A stretch of DNA of 64,000 nt from the NCBI RefSeq assembly GCF_046592965.1, contig NZ_JBISBV010000005.1:124001-188000 (forward strand), written 5' to 3'. Below, in pieces: positions 42,690 through 51,763 of this stretch; positions within the stretch are counted from its first letter, which is position 1; the number at the start of each line of letters is the position of its first letter. The stretch is from Marivita sp046592965. Lineage in GTDB: Bacteria > Pseudomonadota > Alphaproteobacteria > Rhodobacterales > Rhodobacteraceae. The notes under the pieces are model-generated. The model ran no database searches and was not told where the DNA came from. It saw only the letters and a program-made list of their open reading frames with translations. Made by a program: the position numbers and the translations under genes.

Positions 42690-44054
42690 CTAGACGTTCA
42701 GCAAAAGATGTTCGCGCTCCCACGGGCTGATGACTTGCAGGAATTCCTCGTATTCCGCGCGCTTGACAATGGAATAGACGCGGCAGAATTCCGGGCCAAG
42801 AACTTCGTGCAGCGCGCTCGCCTCGTCGAAAAGATCAAGCGCGTCACCCAGAACCTGGGGTATGTCGCCGTCGCCCTCATAGGCATCGCCCTTGAACTGT
42901 TTTGAGGGCCATTGCTCGTTCATCAACCCCAGATACCCGCAGGCCAGAGACACCGCGATCCCGAGATACGGATTGCAATCCATTCCCGCCAGACGGTTTT
43001 CCACCCGGCGGCTTTCGGGGCCGGACAAGGGGATGCGGATGCCGGTGGTGCGGTTGTCGCGCCCCCATTCGAGGTTGATCGGCGCGGCGTTGTCCTTGAC
43101 GTAACGGCGATAGCTGTTGACGTAGGGCGCAAGCACCGCGATCGCTGCCGGCAGGTGGGTTTGCAAACCGCCGATAAAGTGGAAAAACGCATCCGTTTCG
43201 CCGCCCTGCGGGCCGCTGAAGATGTTGCGGCCGGTCTCGATGTCCATGATCGACTGGTGAATGTGCATGGCACTTCCGGGCTCGTTCTCGATCGGCTTGG
43301 CCATGAAGGTGGCGAAACAATCGTGGCGCAATGCGGCCTCGCGGATCAACCGTTTGAAATAGAACACCTCGTCGGCAAGTTTGATCGGGTCGCCGTGCTG
43401 CAGGTTGATCTCAAGCTGTCCGGCTCCGCCTTCCTGCGTGATGCCGTCGATCTCGAATCCCTGCGCTTCGGCAAAGTCGTAGATATCATCAATGACAGGA
43501 CCGAATTCATCGACGGCGGTCATCGAATAGGCTTGTCGCGCGGCGGCGGGGCGGCCCGAACGGCCCATCATCGGCTCGATGGGCTTGGCCGGATCGAGGT
43601 TCCGCGCGGTCAGGAAAAACTCCATCTCCGGCGCGACGATCGGCTCCCATCCCTGATCACGGTAAAGCTGGACCACCCGTTTGAGCACATTGCGCGGCGC
43701 GTACGGAACCGGGCGGCCCTTGCGGTCATAGGCGTCGTGGATCACCTGCAAGGTCCAGTCGCCTGTCCAGGGCGCCGCAGTGGCGGTGCTCATGTCGGGC
43801 TTGAGGATCATGTCGCGTTCGATGAAGCCGCCATCCTTTTCGTCCGCGGCTTCACCCCAATCGCCGGTGATGGTCTGGAAGAAGATCGAATCCGGCAGGT
43901 GAAAATACTCCTGACGTGCGAATTTCGACGCGGGAACCGCCTTGCCGCGGGCGATGCCGGGCAAATCGGCGATGATGCATTCGACCTCGTCCAGACGCTT
44001 GCCCTCAAGATACAGCGCTGCCGGTTCGGGCAATGTGGCGGTCCATTCGGTCAT
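42690..44054 (-). CDS. puuA: Glutamine synthetase-like gamma-glutamylpolyamine ligase (second copy)
   Basis: 454 residues with the glutamine synthetase catalytic fold: APEMEFFLT, GAGQLEINLQHGDP, FMAKPIENEPGSAMHIHQS and NRTTGIRIPLSGPESRRVENR. The group (GlnA3/PuuA-like) joins glutamate to amines rather than ammonia. A linked polyamine-type transporter, oxidase and amidotransferase point to putrescine or a related amine. Overlaps the amidotransferase gene by 4 bases. Paralogue of the ligase at 44800-46146. Confidence 0.88.
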   Translation of the reverse strand: MTEWTATLPEPAALYLEGKRLDEVECIIADLPGIARGKAVPASKFARQEYFHLPDSIFFQTITGDWGEAADEKDGGFIERDMILKPDMSTATAAPWTGDWTLQVIHDAYDRKGRPVPYAPRNVLKRVVQLYRDQGWEPIVAPEMEFFLTARNLDPAKPIEPMMGRSGRPAAARQAYSMTAVDEFGPVIDDIYDFAEAQGFEIDGITQEGGAGQLEINLQHGDPIKLADEVFYFKRLIREAALRHDCFATFMAKPIENEPGSAMHIHQSIMDIETGRNIFSGPQGGETDAFFHFIGGLQTHLPAAIAVLAPYVNSYRRYVKDNAAPINLEWGRDNRTTGIRIPLSGPESRRVENRLAGMDCNPYLGIAVSLACGYLGLMNEQWPSKQFKGDAYEGDGDIPQVLGDALDLFDEASALHEVLGPEFCRVYSIVKRAEYEEFLQVISPWEREHLLLNV

Positions 44055-44734
44055 GACAGGCGTCCTTCGCGGAAAAATGTGGCGAACTGTTCGGCCATGC
44101 GTTCACTGTCGAGTGGCCGGCCCATGCGCGCCGAGGCCTCGTTCAACAGCGGATCGGGAACAAGCCCCTTGCCGCGCGTCTCGATCAGGCCTTGAATGAA
44201 GTCGTCGCCGTATTCAGGGTGCGGCTGTACGGTATAGGCCTTGCCCGGATAAAGCAGAGCCGCGTTGGCGCAATAGTTGCTGGTGGCGACGACCTGGGCG
44301 CCTTCGGGCGCGGTGATGACCTGATCCTGATGCCACGCGTTGATCGTCATGGTTTCGTCACCGAAGGTATAGTCGTGCTGGCCCACGACCCAGCCGCCCT
44401 CGAATTTATTGACCTTGCCACCCAAGGCCTGCGCAATGATCTGGTGGCCGAAACAGACGCCGACCAGCGGGCGACCGGCGTCGATGATGTCGCGGATCAG
44501 CTGTTCCAGCGGCGGTATCCAGTCGTGATCCTCATAAGCGCCGTGCCGCGATCCGGTGATCAACCAACCATCGGCATCTTCGGGCCCGTCCGGAAATTCA
44601 TTGGTGACGACCGACCAGCTTTGAAAGTCAAAGCCCTGACCGTCGAGCAGCCGTTCAAAGAACTCCGGGTATTCGCCGAAGGTCCCTTTCAACTCGTCAG
44701 GGGCCAGCCCGGTTTGCAATATTCCGATTTTCAT
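44051..44734 (-). CDS. Class I glutamine amidotransferase-like hydrolase
   Basis: 227 residues from ATG 44734. GATase1 triad: Cys in GVCFGHQIIAQALGG, His and Glu in VQPHPEYGDDF. It looks like the free-standing GuaA-type amidotransferases, not the C26-family PuuD. In this operon a likely job is removing glutamate from gamma-glutamylated products such as gamma-glutamyl-GABA; this is inference from context. It lies between the two ligase genes. Confidence 0.85.
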   Translation of the reverse strand: MKIGILQTGLAPDELKGTFGEYPEFFERLLDGQGFDFQSWSVVTNEFPDGPEDADGWLITGSRHGAYEDHDWIPPLEQLIRDIIDAGRPLVGVCFGHQIIAQALGGKVNKFEGGWVVGQHDYTFGDETMTINAWHQDQVITAPEGAQVVATSNYCANAALLYPGKAYTVQPHPEYGDDFIQGLIETRGKGLVPDPLLNEASARMGRPLDSERMAEQFATFFREGRLS

Positions 44735-44799
44735 GAAGCACCGATATTTGATTGGTTTGATCATGCTACGCCGCCCACTCGAAGCGGGCAAGGCGACGC

Positions 44800-46146
44800 T
44801 CAGACCGTGTCGAGATAGATTTCCACGCGCTCGGCCGGCGTCAGGTCTTCCATGTAGCGGATTTCCTGTTTCTTGGTGAGAACGAGGTTGCGGATCAACT
44901 CGGCCGGAAAGATGCGTGGCATGATCGTGCTCTGCTCAAACGCGGCCACGGCTGTGGGCCAGTCGCCCGGAATTTGCGGCAGATCGAGCGCATAGGCATT
45001 GCCGCGCACCGGTTCGGGCGGTTCGACCGCGTCTTCGATGCCGACCATTGCCGCACCCAGAATGGCGGCAAGCGTCAGATAGGGGTTCACATCTCCACCC
45101 GCGACGCGGTGTTCGATCCGGCGCGCCGCCGGACTTCCCGATGGCACGCGAATGGCCGTGGTGCGATTCTCGTAAGCCCATGCAATGCCGGTCGGCGCAT
45201 GTGCTTCGGGCACCAGCCGTTCATAGCTGTTCAGATGGGGGGCAAACAGCAGAGTGCTGTCATGCATCGCGCTCAGGCAACCCGCGATGGCATGGCGCAA
45301 CATGTCGGTGCCCTTGTCGCCACCATCGTCAAAGACATTGTTGCCGTCCTCGTCCAGAACCGAGAAATGCGTGTGCATGCCCGAGCCGGAATAGTCGGGG
45401 TAGGGCTTGGCCATGAAGGACGCCGCAAAACCGTGGCGGCGCGCCAACCCCTTGACCAGCATCTTGAAAAGCCACGCATCGTCAGCGGCGCGCAGGGCGT
45501 CGTCGCAATGCATCATGTTCATCTCGAATTGGCCCAGACCGGCCTCGGAAATGACCGTGTCGGCCGGAATGTCCATGGCCTCGCAGGCGTCGTAGAGATC
45601 GGTAAAGAACCGGTCGAACTGGTCGATCAAACGCACCGACAGGATCTCGCCCGCCTTGCGCCGCTTGCCGGATCGGGGCGACGCGGGCACCTGAAGGTTG
45701 CGGGTGCTGTCGTCGATCAGGAAGAATTCCAACTCCATCGCCACCACCGGCGTCAGGCCGCGCGCCTTGTAACGTTGCACAACATCGTTGAGCGCATGGC
45801 GCGGATCGCCCTCATAGGGTTTGCCGTTGTCGCGGTACATCCACAGCGGCAACAGCGCGCTTGGCGCTTCGAGCCACGGCATCGGCACAAAGCCCCGTTC
45901 GGTGGCGCGCAGCACGCCGTCGGCATCGCCGGCATCGAACACCAGCGGGCTGTCGTCGATGTCTTCGCCCCAGATATCAAGGTTGAGGACCGAGAGCGGA
46001 AAGCGGGTTCCGCCCTCGACCGCCTTGTCGGCGAAACGAGTCGGGATCCGCTTGCCGCGCGCCTGACCGTTGAGATCGGAGGCGGCCACGCGGATGGTCC
46101 GCACTTGCGGGTTTTTTCGAAGCCAGTTTCGGATTTGCGCGTCCAT
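44800..46146 (-). CDS. puuA: Glutamine synthetase-like gamma-glutamylpolyamine ligase (first copy)
   Basis: 448 residues from ATG 46146; a GTG three codons upstream is possible. Motifs VVAMELEFFLID, GLGQFEMNMMHCDD, FMAKPYPDYSGSGMHTHFS and NRTTAIRVPSGSPAARRIEHR show the glutamine synthetase fold of the amine-ligating group. Two different ligases in one operon may divide substrates (for example diamine and longer polyamine). Confidence 0.87.
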   Translation of the reverse strand: MDAQIRNWLRKNPQVRTIRVAASDLNGQARGKRIPTRFADKAVEGGTRFPLSVLNLDIWGEDIDDSPLVFDAGDADGVLRATERGFVPMPWLEAPSALLPLWMYRDNGKPYEGDPRHALNDVVQRYKARGLTPVVAMELEFFLIDDSTRNLQVPASPRSGKRRKAGEILSVRLIDQFDRFFTDLYDACEAMDIPADTVISEAGLGQFEMNMMHCDDALRAADDAWLFKMLVKGLARRHGFAASFMAKPYPDYSGSGMHTHFSVLDEDGNNVFDDGGDKGTDMLRHAIAGCLSAMHDSTLLFAPHLNSYERLVPEAHAPTGIAWAYENRTTAIRVPSGSPAARRIEHRVAGGDVNPYLTLAAILGAAMVGIEDAVEPPEPVRGNAYALDLPQIPGDWPTAVAAFEQSTIMPRIFPAELIRNLVLTKKQEIRYMEDLTPAERVEIYLDTV

Positions 46147-46216
46147 CGGGGTCACTATGCCAGAATTTGATCAAATTCAGAGATAGTCGGGACGACCCCG
46201 ATTTAGCAAGGAAAAT

Positions 46217-47023
46217 TCAACGGATCAGGTTGAGTTTCAGCCTCATCCGGCCCCGCACATCGCTTGGCAAATGCCGGTTCAGGCGGCGATTTATCAATCC
46301 GAAGATGCTGATGATGACCAGCGTCAGAAGGATGAAATAGAAGGCAAGGATGGGGTAGGGGATGAATGGGTTGAACGTCTTGTCGGCAAAGTAATTGGCA
46401 TAATAAAGCGCGTCGCCACGTTGCTGCCAGGCGGGAAACCCCGAAAAGTAAACCAGCGTCGTGGCGTGAAACAGGAAGATCGCCTCGTTCGTATAGGCCG
46501 GCCAGGCGAGCCGCAACATGGTGGGCCACGTGATCCGCCGGAATCGCGTCCAGCCGGACATGCCATAGGCATCCGCGGCGTCGATATCGCCCTTGGGCAC
46601 CGATTGCAGCGCGCCATAGAAAATCTCGCCCGAATAGGCGGCTGTGTTGAAAAACAGAACAACCAGCGCGCCGAGCCAGGCGGATGTGAACGGATCAAAG
46701 ACCGACGAGACAGGCTTGAGCGCGACGAACAGGAAATAGGCAAAGAAGAACTGGATGAACAGCGGTGAGCCGCGAAACAGGAAGATGAACCACGCGCTTG
46801 CCTTGCGGATCACCGCGTTGCGTGACGCCTTGCCCAAGGCGACTGCGGTTGCCAGAAAAAACCCAGCAGTCAGGGACAGGACGCCGAAATAGATGTTCCA
46901 GATCATCCCCGAGCCGATCAGCGTGAATTGCTGGCAGGTCGTGAAATTGTCACGTGGCAGCAACCGCTCGCCAATCCCGACCGAGCGCAGCGCGTAATCT
47001 GCGATGGTCTCCCAGCAACTCAT
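46217..47023 (-). CDS. Polar amino acid/polyamine ABC permease (HisM/ArtM type)
   Basis: 268 residues, about five membrane helices. The inner-membrane loop that contacts the ATPase is AADAYGMSGWTRFRRITWPTML. An unusual N-terminal segment with Cys residues (MSCWETIADYALRSVG, TTCQQFTLIGSG) precedes the first helix. Partner of the permease upstream, overlapping it by 4 bases. Confidence 0.87.
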   Translation of the reverse strand: MSCWETIADYALRSVGIGERLLPRDNFTTCQQFTLIGSGMIWNIYFGVLSLTAGFFLATAVALGKASRNAVIRKASAWFIFLFRGSPLFIQFFFAYFLFVALKPVSSVFDPFTSAWLGALVVLFFNTAAYSGEIFYGALQSVPKGDIDAADAYGMSGWTRFRRITWPTMLRLAWPAYTNEAIFLFHATTLVYFSGFPAWQQRGDALYYANYFADKTFNPFIPYPILAFYFILLTLVIISIFGLINRRLNRHLPSDVRGRMRLKLNLIR

Positions 47024-47901
47024 GCCGCTTTCCTTTGCGCGTCACCGCCCAGCGTTGCCTGACCCCGCGTGAGCCGCGTCATGAGTTTGTCCAGAATAAC
47101 CTCGGACAGCCGCGTGAACGCCAGATAGAACACCAGCAGCGCAAGAAAGTACCACACGCGCCAGTCGCCATGCGGATAATCGGTGAATCGGGGTGTCTTG
47201 GAGCCACCCAGTTCGCGCGCCCAATACACGATGTCCTCGACCCCGAGCAGGAACAGCAAAGGCGTCGCCTTGATCAGAACCAACCAGAGGTTCGACAGGC
47301 CGGGCAGCGCAAACACCCACATCTGCGGCACGAGAATGCGCCAATAGACCTGCCTGCGATTCATGCCGTAAGCCTCGGCGGTTTCAAGCTGTGCGCGGGG
47401 CACTGCGCGCATCGCGCCGTAGAGTACATTCGCCGCAAACGCCCCGAACACGATGGAGAACGTCAGGACCGCCAATAAAAAACCGTAGGTTTCGTGGATC
47501 CATTGCGGCGCATTGCCCATCGGCAGCTTCGCGATATCGCAGACGACAAAGTCGTTTCCCTGCCAGATGTCGTCTTCCCAATCGGGGCATTTGATCTCGT
47601 GGCGGATCCATTCGAAGAGGATGTCGAGCGCCAGAACGAAGAACAGGAAAAACGCGATGTCGGGCACACCGCGCACGATCGCGATATAGGTCTTGCCCAG
47701 CCACCGGATCGGCGCAATGCGCGAACGGGCCATAGATGCGCCGCCGAACCCGAAGGCCAAGGCCGTCGGGGCGGTGATCGCGAGCAGCAACAGCACGGTG
47801 CCGAACGACCAGTAAAACCCCATGTGTTTGCCGGTCGTGAGATAACACGCCATCCAGCGGAAGGTGTCGAGCGTGTCCGGGTCTGTGCAAAAGCTGAAAA
47901 T
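47020..47901 (-). CDS. Polar amino acid/polyamine ABC permease (HisQ type), probable ATT start
   Basis: The transmembrane domain is clear: GSFGTVLLLL-like WSFGTVLLLLAITAP, then YGAMRAVPRAQLETAEAYGMNRRQVYWRILVPQMW as the ATPase-contact loop. From the first ATG (47853) it has 277 residues, but the frame continues upstream with FSFCTDPDTLDTFRW, which I recognise as the family N terminus. No ATG, GTG or TTG precedes that stretch; ATT at 47901 does, with AGAGG 6 bases before it. I therefore propose ATT, giving 293 residues. If wrong, the gene starts at 47853. Confidence 0.8.
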   Translation of the reverse strand: MFSFCTDPDTLDTFRWMACYLTTGKHMGFYWSFGTVLLLLAITAPTALAFGFGGASMARSRIAPIRWLGKTYIAIVRGVPDIAFFLFFVLALDILFEWIRHEIKCPDWEDDIWQGNDFVVCDIAKLPMGNAPQWIHETYGFLLAVLTFSIVFGAFAANVLYGAMRAVPRAQLETAEAYGMNRRQVYWRILVPQMWVFALPGLSNLWLVLIKATPLLFLLGVEDIVYWARELGGSKTPRFTDYPHGDWRVWYFLALLVFYLAFTRLSEVILDKLMTRLTRGQATLGGDAQRKAA

Positions 47902-47948
47902 GGCGCGCCTCTGGTCGGCTTGGGAAAATCGAGTATTTCGAAAGAGAA

Positions 47949-47975
47949 GAAGGGGGCAGGTGGGCTGCCCCCTTC
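47949..47975 (-). terminator. Attenuating hairpin between binding-protein and permease genes
   Basis: Minus strand GAAGGGGGCAG, 5-base loop, CTGCCCCCTTC, then TTCTCTTT. An 11-bp perfect stem 8 bases after the binding-protein stop. It would keep the binding protein more abundant than the permeases. Confidence 0.75.
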
Positions 47976-47982
47976 GCGGCTC

Positions 47983-48711
47983 TTAGAAGGTTGCCGAACC
48001 CGGAAGCCATTTCTTGATGAGCTCGTTCAGCGTGCCGTCTTCCTTCATGCTCTCGATGGCCGCTGTGAACTTCTCGCGCAGCTCGGTGTCGCTCTCGCGC
48101 ACACCCATGCCGATGCCCCCGCCGAGCAAGACGTCTTCGCCCACAAGCGACACGTCCGCATTCTCTTCGGCGATGGGTTCAAGATAGGCCTTGTCGGCCA
48201 GAACCGCGTCCGCCTCTCCGGCGCGCACGGCGGCCACGGTTTCATCCGGCGTCGCGAATTCGACCAGCGTGGCCCCGGAAGAGGCCACGTGAGAGGCCTG
48301 GATCGTGCCGGCCTGCGCCGCGATCACGCCATTGGTCAGATCGACGTCGGCGCCATCGAGGGCAAGGTAGGAAGACGGGTCGGGTTGTGTGTAGTTGGCC
48401 GTGAAATCAATGACTTCATCACGCTCTTCGGTGATCGACATGCCGGCGATGATGGTGTCGTAGTTGCCGGCGACGAGGTTGGGGATGATGCTGTCCCACT
48501 CGTTCGTGACCCATTCGCAGGTCAGTTCGGCACGTTTGCAAAGCTCGTCGCCCAATTCGCGCTCGAACCCGTCCACTTCGCCGGCATCGTTGAGGAAATT
48601 GTACGGAGGGTACGCGCCTTCGGTGCCCAGACGTACGACCGAGTGGCTTTCGGCAAAAGCGATTGTCGCGGTGAACGCCAGTGCGGCGGTGCCGAGAAGG
48701 ATGGATTTCAT
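47983..48711 (-). CDS. Periplasmic amino acid/polyamine-binding protein
   Basis: 242 residues. Signal peptide MKSILLGTAALAFTATIAFA, then a family 3 solute-binding protein (LGTEGAYPPYNFLNDAGEVDGFERELGDELCKR, SMSITEERDEVIDFT-like GMSITEERDEVIDFTANY). It captures the ligand for the two permeases and the ATPase. Two close Cys residues (LCKRAELTCEW) could form a disulfide. Lysine/arginine/ornithine-type ligands are the family norm; polyamine is inferred from the operon. Confidence 0.9.
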   Translation of the reverse strand: MKSILLGTAALAFTATIAFAESHSVVRLGTEGAYPPYNFLNDAGEVDGFERELGDELCKRAELTCEWVTNEWDSIIPNLVAGNYDTIIAGMSITEERDEVIDFTANYTQPDPSSYLALDGADVDLTNGVIAAQAGTIQASHVASSGATLVEFATPDETVAAVRAGEADAVLADKAYLEPIAEENADVSLVGEDVLLGGGIGMGVRESDTELREKFTAAIESMKEDGTLNELIKKWLPGSATF

Positions 48712-48728
48712 GTTGGATACTCCCTGTT

Positions 48729-49511
48729 TTAGTGTGGTTGGTCGGCCATCGTGGAGGACAGAAACCCCCTGAGCCGCTCTGATTTGGGCGCGCCGAAAAG
48801 GGATTCGGGCGGGCCTTCTTCTTCGATCAGGCCCTGGTGCAGAAACACCACGTGATCGCTCACGTCGCGGGCCATTTTCATGTCATGGGTGACGATCAGC
48901 ATCGTGCGCCCCTCGGCGGCCAGATCGCGGATCACCTTGACGACTTCCTGTTCCAGCTCCGGGTCAAGCGCCGAGGTCGGTTCGTCAAACAACAGCGCCT
49001 CGGGCTCCATGCAAAGCGCCCGCGCGATCGCGGCGCGCTGTTGCTGTCCGCCGGACAGCTGCGCCGGGTAGGCATCGCATTTGTCGCCGATCCCCACCTT
49101 GTCGAGATACTCACGCGCCGCGTTATCCACCTCGGCCCGCTCACGCCCCAGCACCGTCACGGGTGCTTCCATCACGTTTTGCAGAATGGTCATGTGGGAC
49201 CACAGGTTGAACTGCTGGAACACCATGCTGAGGTTGGTTCGGATGCGCAGCACCTGTTTCGGATCTGCCGGGTGACGATTGAGGCCGCTGCCCCTCCACG
49301 TCACCGCCTCGCCCTTGAACAGAATATCGCCCTGCTGGCTGTCCTCGAGCAAGTTGGCGCAGCGCAACAGCGTGGATTTGCCCGACCCGGATGATCCGAT
49401 CAGCGACACCACGTCTCCGCGCCGGGCAAGGATGTCGACGCCCTTGATGACTTCGAGGTCACCATACTGCTTGTGCAGGTTGCGAATTTCAAGGACGGGG
49501 GTGTCTGTCAC
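48729..49511 (-). CDS. Polar amino acid/polyamine ABC transporter ATPase (HisP type)
   Basis: 260 residues; Walker A GSSGSGKST near residue 38, signature LSGGQQQRAAIARAL, Walker B ALLFDEPTSALDPE. First gene of the operon that runs down to puuB. The HisP-type insertion between Walker A and the Q-loop (HPADPKQVLRIRTNLSMVFQQFNLW) is present. Confidence 0.92.
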   Translation of the reverse strand: MTDTPVLEIRNLHKQYGDLEVIKGVDILARRGDVVSLIGSSGSGKSTLLRCANLLEDSQQGDILFKGEAVTWRGSGLNRHPADPKQVLRIRTNLSMVFQQFNLWSHMTILQNVMEAPVTVLGRERAEVDNAAREYLDKVGIGDKCDAYPAQLSGGQQQRAAIARALCMEPEALLFDEPTSALDPELEQEVVKVIRDLAAEGRTMLIVTHDMKMARDVSDHVVFLHQGLIEEEGPPESLFGAPKSERLRGFLSSTMADQPH

Positions 49512-49658
49512 GGGCCAGTCTAGTTGATTTTACCAAGGTCGAAGCGAAACATGACGGCAAAACGCCCTGTTATGCAACGTTCAAATCACGAAAGCCGTGG
49601 GTTTCGGGTTCGATGACCTTGCGTCAATCGCTGGCCTGACAATCGGTTCCGAGCCGCT

Positions 49659-50099
49659 TCAATCCGCTCTGTCGACCCTTTGGCGGGCCAGTGCGCTGTC
49701 GCGATCATTGATCCCCAACAGCTTGGAGACCAGTCGCAGCACGGCATCTTCCTCCGGTTCGCGGCTGCCATCTGCCAGTGCGACCTGCCAAAGCGCCTCG
49801 ATCACCGCGATCCGATCCTCGAACGGAACCGCATCCTTGATGGCCGAGGTAAAACGCACCGTGTCCGGCGCCTCGGCCTCGAGCAACTCGGCCTCGCTGC
49901 GCAGTTTCGTGGCTTCGAAGGGCGACAGTGAATATCGCGATGCGGCAATCTTGTCGATCCGCGCCTTCTCGGCATCGTCGTAAACGCCATCGGTGCGCGC
50001 GACGCGGACCAAGAGCGCGGTGAGGGCAAGACGCGCGTCCGTGGCGGGCAACGGCGCGGGATCGGACTCGGTGAGCCGCTTGAGGAAATCTGCAAACAT
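49659..50099 (-). CDS. TerB-family protein
   Basis: 146 residues, helical. TerB-like core with LTALLVRVARTDGVYDDAEKARI and a repeat LWQVALADGSREPEEDAVLRLVSKLLGI, each with the acidic D-G-x-x-x-x-E metal-binding pattern. Tellurite-resistance TerB relatives bind metal and stress membranes; the role here is unknown. ATG 50099 gives MFADFLKRL, the common start of these proteins. The next gene upstream overlaps only the unused extension. Confidence 0.78.
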   Translation of the reverse strand: MFADFLKRLTESDPAPLPATDARLALTALLVRVARTDGVYDDAEKARIDKIAASRYSLSPFEATKLRSEAELLEAEAPDTVRFTSAIKDAVPFEDRIAVIEALWQVALADGSREPEEDAVLRLVSKLLGINDRDSALARQRVDRAD

Positions 50100-50143
50100 G
50101 AGGAGTGATATATGGCCTGCAAACGGTTTCGCCAATGGCAAAC

Positions 50144-50827
50144 TCATCCTGCCAGATCTTCCACCTCGTAAAGAATATCGTCAATCGCGATGCCGCCGGG
50201 GTCGGTGTTCTCGATCGTGACGGCGGCCACACCGTATCCGCTGCGCCAGGCGAGGGACATCACGCCCCGATCCAGGGGCAGGACAAACCGTGCAATGATC
50301 CGGGCGCGCACATCGTAAAACGCGACCTGCGCGGCGCGCGGCATCGGGCGCTGGCCAAGCGGATCGGGGTATTCGGCGTGAAGGCGAAGGCCGAATGCGA
50401 ATTGCGGATCATCAAAGGTGAACGCGACACTGCCTTCGCCGCGACCCTCGGCACTGGCATACCCGGCGGGACCGATGGGGAACAGCGCGTTCGAGCCAAA
50501 GCCGTCGTGATAGGCAATCGTGAAACTCTGACCGGGTTCGCCCGGCACGACCCTTGGCGGCGCGCCCGGCACACCTGTCAGCGTGTCAAAGCGGCCATGC
50601 TCGGTTTCGCTCTCGCGCACGTCCTGTCCCAACAGCTTTTCGCCAATCGACAGCCCCGGCGCGCGCCAATGCTGATCGAAGTTGATGCCCGGCTCCGAGA
50701 CTGTGGGCAGCGCATCGAAGGTCTCGATCCGGTGCGGCTGACCGCGCAATGTATCATAGGGAACCTTGCGCAACTCGCTCGCACTTCCAGCGGCAGGCAG
50801 AGCCAGCAGGAATACCAGCGCGCGCAT
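50144..50827 (-). CDS. Secreted protein, function unknown
   Basis: About 227 residues with a signal peptide (MRALVFLLALPAAGSASEL). The mature part is beta-rich with segments such as FGSNALFPIGPAGYASAEGRGEGSVAFTFDDPQFAFGLRLHAEYP and ends IAIDDILYEVEDLAG. This resembles extracellular lectin- or carbohydrate-binding-like folds, but there is no recognisable catalytic site. An ATG one codon upstream (50830) is equally possible. Its start overlaps the rlmJ stop, so the two are coupled. Confidence 0.7.
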   Translation of the reverse strand: MRALVFLLALPAAGSASELRKVPYDTLRGQPHRIETFDALPTVSEPGINFDQHWRAPGLSIGEKLLGQDVRESETEHGRFDTLTGVPGAPPRVVPGEPGQSFTIAYHDGFGSNALFPIGPAGYASAEGRGEGSVAFTFDDPQFAFGLRLHAEYPDPLGQRPMPRAAQVAFYDVRARIIARFVLPLDRGVMSLAWRSGYGVAAVTIENTDPGGIAIDDILYEVEDLAG

Positions 50828-51591
50828 CATGGCGCGTTGAAAACGCGGGACAGGGTTTTCAACGCGGCCTGCATGGCGAAGGGAGGGTTCACGATGAACA
50901 ATCCCGATCCGAGCATCCTGTGGCCTGCGCGCGCTGGCGGAAAGCGGACCTCATGCGTCAGCGCGTCGGGATGGCCCGATTTCAGCGCTTTCAGCATCGG
51001 CGCATGGCTGGCCGAACTGAGAATCGGATACCAGATCATCACCACGCCGACATTCCATTTCCGCGTGATCCCGCCCAGCCATTTGGGCAATTGATCGTAC
51101 TCGGACTTCACCTCGTAGGAGGGATCAACCAGCATCAGACCGCGCCTTGGATCGGGCGGGCACAGGCTCTGGGCGAGGGCGAGACCGTCCTGCTTGTAAA
51201 CGCTCACGCGCGGATCGCGCAGGTTCGTGCGCAACGCCTGAAATTCCTGGGGGTGAAGCTCTGCAAGGTGGATCTTGTCGCTCTCGCGCAGCAGGTGTTG
51301 GGCAATGGCGGGAGAGCCGGGATACTGCGTCCCGGGCATCGCGGCGAGGGCGCGGCGATAGGGATGATCGGGCGGAAATGCGGCCTTCAGAAGGGCAATG
51401 CCCTGCGCCGCTTCGCCGGTTTTCAACGCTTCGGGCGCGGCCAGATCGTAAAGCCCACGCCCGGCATGCGTCTCGATATAGGTGAGCGGTTTTGGCTTGA
51501 CCGTCAGATAATCGAGAGCCACCGCAAGTGCGGCGTGCTTGTGAACATCGGCGGCATTTCCGGCGTGATAGAGATGTTGGTATGACAGCAT
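50827..51591 (-). CDS. rlmJ: 23S rRNA (adenine(2030)-N6)-methyltransferase RlmJ
   Basis: 254 residues. N terminus MLSYQHLYHAGNAADVHKHAALAV is the RlmJ signature. The catalytic motif IV is DPSYE in LMLVDPSYEVKSEYD, where E. coli has DPPYE. It methylates A2030 of 23S rRNA. Upstream gene of the secreted protein. Confidence 0.93.
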   Translation of the reverse strand: MLSYQHLYHAGNAADVHKHAALAVALDYLTVKPKPLTYIETHAGRGLYDLAAPEALKTGEAAQGIALLKAAFPPDHPYRRALAAMPGTQYPGSPAIAQHLLRESDKIHLAELHPQEFQALRTNLRDPRVSVYKQDGLALAQSLCPPDPRRGLMLVDPSYEVKSEYDQLPKWLGGITRKWNVGVVMIWYPILSSASHAPMLKALKSGHPDALTHEVRFPPARAGHRMLGSGLFIVNPPFAMQAALKTLSRVFNAP

Positions 51592-51763
51592 GGCGCGAGG
51601 GTATCGGAGAACCTAAGGGGAGGGTAGGGGTCTCAAAGTCAACGTTTTGCTTGTTGGAGAAACTGGAAATGATGCCAGTTAACGCCAAGGGCCACATACC
51701 AAGAAGCTTGACGAAAGCCTCTTAGTGATAATGATTAATAATTGGTTAACGAGGATCGAAGTT

